Below are positions 55,109 to 64,000 of a DNA stretch of 64,000 nucleotides, one piece after another (the stretch's first letter is position 1; every line of letters starts with the position of its first letter). The stretch is from positions 35,494,393 through 35,558,392 of the forward strand of contig NC_092054.1 of the NCBI RefSeq assembly GCF_003086295.3, read 5' to 3'. The notes beneath the pieces were generated by a model. That model saw nothing but the letters and a program-made list of their open reading frames with translations, made no database searches and was not told the origin of the DNA. Source of the DNA: Arachis hypogaea (taxonomy: Eukaryota; Streptophyta; Magnoliopsida; Fabales; Fabaceae). Position numbers and translations under genes: made by a program.

Positions 55109-55497
55109 GGGATGGGGGGTGGGTTTTCGAAAAATTGGAAAAGATAAGATAAGAATATTGAGTTGAAAAAGATAAGATAGAAGATATAGTTTAATTTTGA
55201 AAAGATATGATAGATTTTTGAAAAAGATAAATCTGAATTTTGAAAAAGATAATATGGAGATTTGAAAAAGATATGGATTAGTTGAAAAGATTTTTGAGTG
55301 AAAAAGATAGATTTGTTTTCAGAAAAGTTTTGAAAAGAGTTTGGATTGAATTTGGAAAGAGGGATTTTTAGAAATTAAGAATTTTAGAAATCAGGGTTCT
55401 TGACATGTTCATGTAAAAATCATGCATTGAAACATAAAATTTGAAATTAAAATGGAAATACGTGTGGAAAAATGAATTTGGCTCCTCCCTGCTGTCC

Positions 55498-55669
55498 TGG
55501 CGTTTGAACGCCCAAACACTGCCTGTTTTGGGCGTTCAGCGCCCAAATGCTGCTCTCCTGGGCGTTCAATGCCCAGCTGCTGCCATTACTGGCGTTCAAC
55601 GCCCAGTGGGTGCCCCTTTCTGGCGTTGAATGCCCAGATTGCTACCATTACTGGCGTTTTCTTGCCAGT
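55498..55669 (-). repeat. Internal palindrome array (element K)
   Basis: Six units, GGGCGTTCAACGCC-like, about 30 bp apart, between the end of pol and the ORF2 leader. Confidence 0.83.
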
Positions 55670-55804
55670 GAGCTCTTTTTCTCTGTTTTGTGTGCCGAGG
55701 TCTTCTGTAAATAATTATTTACCTTGTTGCCAATGAACTCTATATAAACAAATAAGAATAAAAATAGAAATAGGGAAAAATGCTTAGAGGATTGTTGCTC
55801 CATG

Positions 55805-55822
55805 GCTGGGTTGCCTCCCAGC
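55805..55822 (-). other. Post-pol hairpin (element K)
   Basis: GCTGGG-AGGCAA-CCCAGC on the element strand, identical to B's. Confidence 0.6.
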
Positions 55823-55863
55823 AAGCGCTTCTTTATTGTCTTTAGCTGGACCTTGCTGAGCTT

Positions 55864-58800
55864 TTAATCTAGCTTCAGCCTTGAGCATTCTTGCTCAATG
55901 TTGCCTTCAAGATAATGCTTGATTCTCTGTCTATTGACAATGAACTTCTTGTCAGAATCAATATCTTGAAGCTCCACATAACCATATGGTGATACACTTG
56001 TAATCACGTATGGTCCCCCTCCACCGGGATTTCAGTTTCTCGGGGAATAGCCTGAGTCTAGAGTTAAACAACAGGACTTTCTGTCCTGGTTCAAAGATTC
56101 TAGATGACAGCTTTCTGTCATGCCATTTTTTTATTTTTCTTTATAAAGCTTGGCATTTTTGAAAGCTATGAATCTGAATTCCTCTAGCTCATTTAGCTGG
56201 AGCAATCATTTTTCTCCTGCTAATTTGGCATCCAAGTTTAGGAATCTGGTTGCCCAGTAGGCCTTATGTTCCAGTTCCACGAGCAGGTGACATGCCTTAC
56301 CATACACGAGTTGGTATGGAGAGGTCCCTATAGGGGTCTTGAATGCTGTTCTGTAAGCCCACAGAGCATCATCCAAGCTCCGTGCCCAATCCTTTCTACG
56401 GGTATTTACTGTCCGTTCCAGGATTCTCTTTAATTCTCTGTTAGAAACTTCAGCTTGCCCATTAGTTTGTGGATGATATGGAGTGGCCACCTTGTGGCGA
56501 ATTCCATACCGAACCATGGCAGAGTAAAGCTGTTTATTGCAGAAGTGAGTGCCCCCATCACTGATTAGTACTCTAGGGACACCAAACCTGCTAAAGATAT
56601 GTTTCTGGAGGAACTTCAGCACTGTTTTAGTATCATTGGTGGGTGTGGCAATAGCCTCAACCCATTTTGATACATAGTCAACTGCCACCAGAATATAAGT
56701 GTTTGAGTATGATGGTGGGAAAGGTCCCATGAAGTCAATTCCCCATACGTCAAACAACTCAATTTCCAAGATTTCTTGTTGAGGCATGGCGTAACCATGA
56801 GGCAGATTACCAGCTCTTTGGCAACTGTCACAATTACGTACAAACTCTCGAGAATCTTTATAGAGTGTGGGCCAATAGAAGCCACATTGGAGGACCTTGG
56901 TGGCTGTTCGCTCACCTCCGAAATGGCCTCCATATTGAGATCCGTGGCAATGCCACAGGATCCTCTGTGCTTCTTCTCTAGGCACACACCTACGGATAAT
57001 TCTGTCTGCACATCTCTTAAAGAGATAAGGTTCATCCCACAAGTAGTACTTTGCATCAGTAATTAATTTCTTCTTTTGTATCCTGTTATACTCCTTGGGT
57101 ATGAACCTTGCAGCTTTATAGTTTGCAATATCGGCAAACCATGGTGCTTCCTGAATGGTGAATAAATGCTCATCAGGAAACGTCTCAGAGATCTCAAGAA
57201 AGGGGAGGGACGTCCCTTCCACTGGCTCTATCCGGGACAGATGATCAGCCACTTGGTTCTCTGTCCCTTTTTTGTCTCTTATTTCTATATCAAACTCTTG
57301 CAGAAGCAATACCCATCTGATGAGCCTGGGTTTTGAATCCTGCTTTGTGAGCAGATATTTAAGAGCAGCATGGTCAGTATACACAATCACTTTTGATCCT
57401 ACTAAGTATGATCTGAACTTGTCAATGGCGTAAACCACTGCAAGTAATTCTTTTTCTGTGGTTGTGTAATTTTTCTGGGCATCATTTAGAACGCGACTGG
57501 CATAATAAATGCCATGCAGAAGCTTGTCATGCCTCTGTCCCAATACTGCACCAATGGCATGATCACTGGCATCACACATTAGCTCAAATGGTAACGTCCA
57601 GTCTGGTGCAGAAATGACTGGTGCTGTGACCAGCTTAGCTTTCAGCGTTTCAAACGCCTGCAGGCACTCTGTGTCAAACACAAATGGCGTGTCAGCAGCT
57701 AGCAGATTGCTTAGAGGTTTTGCGATTTTTGAAAAATCCTTTATAAACCTCTTATAGAATCCTGCATGCCCCAGAAAGCTTCTGATTGCCTTAACATTGG
57801 CAGGTGGTGGTAATTTTTCAATTACCTCTATTTTTGCTTGATCCACCTCTATTCCCTTGTTTGAGATTTTATGCCCAAGAACAATTCCTTCAGTCACCAT
57901 GAAGTGACACTTTTCCCAGTTTAAAACTAGGTTGGTCTCTTGGCATCTTTTCAGAACAAGTTTCAGGTGATCAAGACAGGAGCTGAATGAGTCTCCATAT
58001 ACTGAGAAGTCATCCATGAAGACTTCCAGAAATTTTTCCACCATATCAGAGAAAATAGAGAGCATGCATCTCTGGAAGGTTGCAGGCGCATTACATAGCC
58101 CAAATGGCATCCTTCTATAAGCAAACACTCCAGATGGACATGTGAATGCTGTTTTCTCTTGATCCTGGGGATCTACTGCAATCTGGTTATAACCTGAGTA
58201 GCCATCCAAAAAGCAGTAATAATCATGACCTGCTAGTCTTTCTAGCATCTGGTCTATGAATGGCAAAGGAAAATGATCCTTTTTGGTGGCTGTGTTGAGC
58301 CTTCTGTAGTCAATACACATGCGCCACCCCATAACTGTTCTTGTAGGAACCAGTTCATTTTTTTCATTATGAATCACTGTCATGCCTCCCTTTTTTGGGA
58401 CGACTTGGACAGGGCTCACCCAGGGGCTATCAGAAATAGGATAAATAATCCCAGCCTCTAGTAATTTGGTGACCTCTTTCGGCACCACTTCCTTCATGGC
58501 TGGATTTAGCCGCCTCTGTGGTTGAACCACTGGTTTGGCATTATCCTCCAATAGGATTTTGTGCATGCATCTAGCTGGGCTTATGCCCTTAAGGTCACCT
58601 ATGGACCATCCAAGAGCTGTCTTGTGTGTCCTTAGCACTTGAATAAGTGCTTCCTCTTCCTGTGAATTTAAAGCAGAGCTTATGATCACTGGAAAAGTGT
58701 CACCTTCTCCCAGAAATGCATATTTCAAGGATGGTGGTAATGGCTTGAGCTCGGGTTTAGGAGGTTTTTCCTCTTTCAGAAGAAAGTTCAGAGGCTCTTT

Positions 58801-60759
58801 CATGTCCCCTGAATCCTCCAAATCAGGCTGAACATCTTTAAAGATGTCTTCCAACTCTGATTCGAGACTCTCAGCCATGTTGATCTCTTCTACCAAAGAG
58901 TCAATAAGATCAACTTTCATGCAGTCTGTTGATGTGTCTGGATGCTGCATGGCTTTGACAGCGTTCAACTTGAACTCATCATCGTTGACTCTCAGGGTTA
59001 TTTCCCCCTGTTGGACGTCAATGAGGGATCGTCCAGTTGCTAGGAAGGGTCTTCCTAGAATGAGAGTAGCACTCTTGTGCTCCTCCATTTCCAGCACAAC
59101 AAAGTCAGTGGGAAAGGCGAATGGCCCAACTCTGACAATCATGTCCTCAATCACGCCTGATGGGTATTTAGTGGAACCATCAGCAAGTTGGAGACATATC
59201 CGGGTTGGTTTAACTTCTTCAGTTAAGCCAAGCTTCCTGATAGTGGATGCAGGTATTAGGTTGATGCTTGCCCCAAGATCGCATAAAGCTGTCTTGGTGC
59301 AATTATCTTCTAATATGCATGGTATCAGAAAGCTCCCAGGGTCTTTAAGCTTTTCAGGAAAGCTCTTCAGAATGACTGCACTGCATTCTTCAGTGAGGAG
59401 AACTCTTTCTGTTTCTCTCCAATCCTTTTTATGACTCAAGATCTCTTTCATGAACTTGGCATAAGAAGGTATTTGCTCAAGTGCTTCTGCAAATGTAATC
59501 TTTATTTCAAGAGTCCTGAGATAATCTGCAAAGCGAGCAAATTGCTTATCCTGCTCCTCTTTCCGGAGTTTTTGAGGATAAGGTATCTTGGCTTTATATT
59601 CTTCAACTTTAGTTACTGCAGGTTTATTGCCTACAGTAGTGGTTGAAGAAGCCTTTTTAGAGGGGTTGTTATCAGCATTTGTGTGTGTCTGATCCCTCAC
59701 TGGCACTTGAGTGCCAGAGTTAGAAGCTGGAATGAAACTGGACGCCAGCTCCTTCTTTGCTTCTGGCGTCTGAACGCCAGAACTGTGCCCATTTTGGGAG
59801 TTCAGCGCTAGATCTTGCCCATTTTGGGCGTTCAACGCCAGATTCTTGTCCATTTCTGGCGTTGAACGCCAGTCTTGCCTTGTTTCTGGCGTTGAACGCC
59901 AGTTCTGAGCATGGTCTGGGCGTTCAGCGCCAGCCTTCCACCAATTTTCTGGCATTTTAGCTCCAGAATTATTTTTCCCTGGGCTCTTACTGTCCTTAGG
60001 TGAATCTTTGGTGGGTTGCTCATTTCTTAGCTTTTTGCTGCCTTGAGGTGGGGTATTTAATGTTTTCCCACTTCTTAGTTGAACAGCTTGGCATTCTTCT
60101 GCTATTTGCCTTGAAAGCTACTGCTTTGTTTGCTTAAACTGTTCGTCCATATGTATATTAGCCATCCTTGTCTCTTGTAACCTGTCTTTAAATTCGACTA
60201 GCTGCTTTGTCAGAAAGTCCAATTGCTGATTGAATTCAGCAGCTTGTTTTACAGGACTGAGTTCAGCAGTTACTGTTTTAACCTCTTCATTCATGGAAGG
60301 GTTGTTGTTTAGGAAGAGTTCATTATCTCCTTGTTTCAAGCCTTGGATGTCCAGCCTTAGCTGTGTCATCCTTTTTGGAGGGAAATATTGATTCAGGAAC
60401 TTTTCTGTCAGCTGTTTCCATGTCCTTATGCTGGCCTTAGGTTGGTTATTCAACCACCTCTTAGCTTGATCTTTTACAGCAAATGGAAACAGTAATAGTC
60501 TGTAGACATCCTGATCTATTTCTTTATCATGTACTGTGTCAGCAATTTGTAAAAATTGTGCCAGAAACTCTGTAGGTTCTTCCAGTGGAAGACCAGAATA
60601 CTGGCAACTTTGCTGCACCATGATAATGAGCTGAGGATTCAACTCAAAGCTACTGACTCCAATGGAGGGTATGCAGATACTACTCCCATATGAAGCAGTA
60701 GAGGGGTTAGAATATGACCCCAGAGACCTCCTGGACTGTTCATTTCCGCTTAGGTCCAT
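55864..60759 (-). pseudogene. gag-pol: gag-pol polyprotein: gag, protease, RT, RNase H, integrase (element K)
   Basis: One frame from ATG 60759 (MDLSGNEQSRR). Gag core with LLLFPFAVKDQAKRWL and QYFPPKRMTQL, but the later part of gag seems deleted. A TAG at 60118-60120 is followed by a 1,249-codon open frame, counted from the ATG at 59955. In it: palindrome-coded repeats (1-70); protease CDLGAS (D226); RT with FLDGYSGYN (D584) and FMDDF (D648, D649); RNase H with CDASDHA (D795) and YTDHAAL (D861); zinc-binding H1004, H1011, C1042, C1045; and the integrase core D1074, D1133, E1169 (DD35E). A TGA at 56203-56205 follows codon 1249. Then come a TAA shared with B, a 1-nt deletion in an A run, and the GPY/F-type end, to a TAA at 55864-55866. 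Confidence 0.92.
59700..59955 (-). repeat. Palindrome array inside the gag-pol coding frame (element K)
   Basis: Seven to eight units, such as CTGGCGTTGAACGCCAG, GGGCGTTCAACGCCAG and CTGGCACTTGAGTGCCAG. Translated they give degenerate peptide repeats ([30 protein letters not shown]) between gag and protease. Confidence 0.83.
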
Positions 60760-61508
60760 GATGGAGAAAGGGAGATGATGTAAAATAGAAAAAATATTTT
60801 TATTTATTTATTTATATATTTATTTTGAAAATGAAATAAATTGAAATAAAATAAATAAAAATTGGGTGAAGATTTTCGAAAAACTGAGGAGAGAGAAAGT
60901 GGTTAGGAAGTTTTGAAAAGGATATGATGATTTTGAAAAAAAAAAGTTTTAAATTTTGAAATAAAAATCTAAATTTTAGAAATATATTTCGAAAATTTGT
61001 TTTTAAAATAGAGAGAAAAGATATTTTTTATTTTTAAGAGGAAAGAGAAAAACAATAAGATAGCACAAGATTTAAAATTTTTAGATCTAATGCTCCCTAT
61101 TTTCGAAAATTTTGGAGGGAAAACACCAAGGAACACCAAACTTAAAAATTTTAAGATCAAGTCACAAGGAAAACTCAAGAACACGAAGAAAGAACACCAA
61201 ACTTAAAATTTTTAGAAAACCAAAATAAATTTTCGAAAAACACAGAAAAATCAACAAGAAAACACCAAACTTAAAGTTTGGCACAGGATTTAATAGAAAA
61301 ATTATTTTTGAAAAAGATTTTAAAAAGAGTGTACCAAACTGCCACAGGCTTAGACTAACGCTCTAGCCAATTGGGCAGTAAATGTAACATTTGTTTTAAA
61401 GAAGGATATTTTTAACCAAGAACAATAATAAGAGATTCTAAACCAAAAAAGAAAAATTTTCCTAATCTAAGCAACAAAATAAACCGTCAGTTGTCCAAAC
61501 ACGAACAA
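60760..61508 (-). other. 5' leader of element K
   Basis: AT-rich; TTTTCGAAAA palindromes and three AAGTTTGGTGTTC copies (near 61130, 61195 and 61265) on the element strand. Shorter than the leaders of A and H. The three TGGCT/AGCCA hairpins are not evident, only a diverged trace near 61340-61380. Confidence 0.7.
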
Positions 61509-61526
61509 TCCCCGACAACGGCGCCA
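61509..61526 (-). other. Primer-binding site, tRNA-Asp (element K)
   Basis: TCCCCGACAACGGCGCCA on the + strand, one mismatch to the tRNA-Asp 3' end, 6 nt from the LTR at 61533. Confidence 0.88.
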
Positions 61527-61532
61527 AAAACT

Positions 61533-63074
61533 TGGTGCACGAATTATGAATCACACTTTTCACAACTCGTACCACTGACCAGCAAGTGCACTGGGTCGTC
61601 CAAGTAATACCTCACGTGAGTAAGGGTCGAATCCCACGGAGATTGTTGGTTTGAAGCAATCTATGGTTATCTTGTAAATCTTAGTCAGGAAGTCAATTAT
61701 GTTTATCAGTTGAATTGCAAATAAACAATAGAGCATGGATTAAAGGTTACTTGTTATGCAGTAATGGAGAATATGTTGGAGTTTTGGAGATGCTTTGTCT
61801 TCTGAATCTCTGCTTTCCTCTATCTTCTTGTTCACGCACGCACGTCCTCCTATGGCAAGCTGTGTGTTGGTGGATCACCGTTGTCAATGGCTACCTTCCA
61901 TCCTTCCAGTGAAAACTACGCTCACGCGCTCTGTCACAGCATGGCTAATCACCGGTTGGTTCTCGATCCGGTTGGAATAGGATTTACTATCCTTTTGAGT
62001 CTGTCACTAACGCCCAGCCTTCAGGAGTTTGAAGCTCGTCACAGTCATTCAATCCTTGAATCCTACTCGGAATACCACAGACAAGGTTTAGACTTTCCGG
62101 ATTCTCATGAATGCCGCCATCAGTTCTAGCTTATACCACGGAGATTCTGATCAAGGAATCTAAGAGATACTCATTCAATCGTATATAGAACGGAGGTGGT
62201 TGTCAGGCACACGTTCATGATTTGAGGAAGGTGATGAATGTCACAGATCATCACCTCCATCACAGTCAAGTGCGAATGAACATCTTAGATAGGAACAAGC
62301 GTGTTTGAATGGAAAACAGAAATACTTGCATTAATTCATCGAGACACAGCAGAGCTCCTCACCCCCAACAATAGGGTTTAGAGACTCATGCCGTCAGAGA
62401 ATACAAAGTTTTTATCTAAAAATGTCATGAGATACAAAATAAGTCTCTAAAAGTTGTTTAAATACTAAATTAGTAGCCTAGGTTTACAAAAAATGAGTAG
62501 ACTATGATAGATGATGCAGAGATCCACTTCTGGGGCCCACTTGGTGTGTGCTGGGGCTGAGATTTAAGCAAGTCACGTGCAGAGGCCATTTGTGGAGTTG
62601 AACGCCAGTTTTTGTGCCAGTTTGGGCGTTCAACTCCAGCTTTTGATCCTTTTCTGGCGCTGGACGCCAGAATTGGGCAGAGAACTGGCGTTGAACGCCA
62701 GTTTACGTCGTCTCTTCTTGTGCAAAGTATGGACTATTATATATTGCTGGAAATCCCTGGATGTCTACTTTCCAACGCAATTGGAAGCATGCCATTTCGA
62801 GTTCTGTAGCTCCAGAAAATCCACTTTGAGTGCAGGGAGGTCAGAATCCAACAGCATCAACAGTCCTTTTTCAGCCTGAATCAGATTTTTGCTCAGCTCC
62901 CTCAATTTCAGCCAGAAAAATACCTGAAATTACAGAAAAACGCACAACTCATAGTAAAGTCCAGAAATATGAATTTTTCCTAAAAACTAATGAAAATAGA
63001 CTAAAAACTAACTAAAACATACTAAAAACTATATGAAATTAACCCCAAAAAGCGTATAAAATATCCGCTCATCA
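61533..63074 (-). repeat. 5' LTR of element K
   Basis: 1,542 bp, same length as the 3' LTR. Palindromes at 62593-62701. Confidence 0.95.
62593..62701 (-). repeat. Palindrome cluster, 5' LTR of K
   Basis: Same four units as at 52269-52377. Confidence 0.8.
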
Positions 63075-64000
63075 CCTATGTGCATTGATTTTTCACTAAA
63101 CTTATTCTTGGGGAAATTTTGTCCCTTTATTACTAAAAATTTTTTTTTCTGAAACATAAACATAACATTTTCAATGCACAAGGTATTTTCATTTATTTTG
63201 GTTTCATATGAGTATGCTCCCAAAATCCTGATTATTTTATTAATTTAATCATTTCCTATCAACCCATGTTCCCACGTTTCCCCACACTTAGTATGCATCA
63301 CAATTTCTATCTTAAGCTAATCAAAGATTCAACTTGGGATTTTTTAAATTGTTTTTCTGCTTAAGGCAAGTAATGTGGTTATAGAACAAAAGGGGATTAA
63401 AAGGCTCAAGGGGGCTAACATAGGTGATGTAGGAGGTAGGTTTATTTGGGATATGTAAGGGAAAATTCAAATGATGGCCTCAATCATATGTGGGTATGTA
63501 TCTACATTCTATACTGGACATATAGACTGAAACAAAGTAAAGATTACAAGCATAGAAAAGAAGGGCGAAACACACAGGAATGAAATTTATGGTTGAATGC
63601 AACCATACAATTAAGCTCAAAAACTCACGGGTTGTGTGTTCGTTAGCTCAAAAACCAAATATCAGTTATGTATATCATGCAAGTAGAAATCAAGAGTTCT
63701 CATTATTCTCGATGTGAATCCTAGGATGGCTCTTAAAAACTTAGTGTTCTTCCTTGAAGAAATGTTGTTAACTAACTCATATTTGTTGCTATATATATAC
63801 AGTGTGTGGATTGTTGTGATTCTGTTATACTAAAGTCTCTAGTTTAGTCTTTTTATTTTCAATTAATCCAAATTATCGTATGCTAAAAGGGTAAACTAAG
63901 CTAATTAATCCATATTTGCTATATCACAACTTAATAAGCTAAAAGTGCAACTAAACTAAATATCTAAGATATATATATAAACCATGTAAAATGCAGAAAT
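63075..64000 (-). mobile_element. Element J, continuation of 3' UTR
   Basis: After K's target duplication the sequence matches, in reverse complement, parts of D's 3' UTR (for example 63395-63440 against about 38640-38730). AT-rich, no coding signal. A TAAGTGTGGGGAAAC-like motif near 63265-63290 resembles the PPT motif. J continues beyond the window. Confidence 0.78.

Larger units (their letters stand above)
51208..63074 (-). mobile_element. Element K: complete pol-bearing Athila/FIDEL-like retrotransposon
   Basis: 11,867 bp, bounded by the 5-bp duplication CCTAT (51203-51207 and 63075-63079). Both LTRs are 1,542 bp and about 98 % alike by eye, so it is fairly young. Order on the element strand: LTR, PBS (tRNA-Asp), leader, gag-pol, hairpin, palindrome array, promoter-like region, ORF2, 3' UTR, hairpin/PPT position, LTR. 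Every reading frame has at least one stop, so this copy is not autonomous as it stands. Confidence 0.96.

Noticed and set aside
60118..60120. Programmed stop-codon readthrough between gag and pol in K
   Set aside because: Context CAG-TAG-CTT is no known readthrough motif and CAG to TAG decay is common here; kept only as a possibility.

Overview
The window is plant nuclear DNA made almost entirely of nested LTR retrotransposons. I see no ordinary host gene, rRNA or tRNA gene. The commonest LTR starts TGATGAGCGGATAATTTAT and ends CGTGCACCA. The primer-binding sites match the 3' end of plant tRNA-Asp, and the coding modules are Athila/Tat-type Ty3-gypsy. From memory these LTRs resemble the FIDEL-like repeats of peanut (Arachis), so a peanut or wild Arachis chromosome is the likeliest source. 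That naming is recall, not a search result.

Layout (letters are mine). 1-12411: element A (minus) sits in the RNase H region of B (plus), and B sits in the 3' UTR of C (plus). C's 3' LTR is cut at 12411 and fused through an 8-bp microhomology to F (minus). 12404-42440: F (minus) lies in the 3' part of G (minus). G also hosts H (minus, complete, 16645-27329, TSD CTATG) inside a candidate intron, and D (plus, complete, 31208-41113, TSD GTCGT) inside its 5' LTR. 42441-49235: a graveyard of fragments, with a Ty1-copia integrase piece that G entered, an internally deleted chromovirus-like element I with initiator-Met PBS, a CACTA terminus, and a hAT transposase fragment. 49236-64000: J (minus) entered the hAT fragment, and K (minus, complete, 51208-63074, TSD CCTAT) entered J's 3' UTR.

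Four tRNA-Asp-primed body plans are visible. K and B carry gag-pol plus a second 3' ORF (ORF2, putative plant transposon protein family in the env position). H keeps gag and protease but lacks RT, RNase H and integrase. D, G and F (and probably J) have an unrecognised ORF1 in the gag position and a decayed ORF2, and no pol. D's ORF1 is fully open although its ORF2 is dead. All seen copies are damaged to some degree, so movement in trans is likely.

The most interesting layer is non-coding. (1) Every LTR family carries a cluster of CpG-rich short palindromes (GGCGTT-N-AACGCC, ACGCG-NN-CGCGT or CATGCGTACGCATG types). The clusters lie upstream of the LTR promoter and again upstream of a TATA-plus-CT-rich leader that precedes ORF2. 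(2) A small hairpin with an AGGA-like loop and a covarying stem is followed by an AAGTGTGGGGAGGT or AAGTTTGGTGTTG motif. This module occurs next to the 3' LTR and a second time near ORF2, in both the pol-bearing and the pol-less families. (3) A second covarying hairpin follows the end of pol or ORF1. (4) A and H carry three covarying hairpins in the leader after the PBS. These shared cis-signals link the non-autonomous elements to the pol-bearing ones and are the best candidates here for something not yet described.
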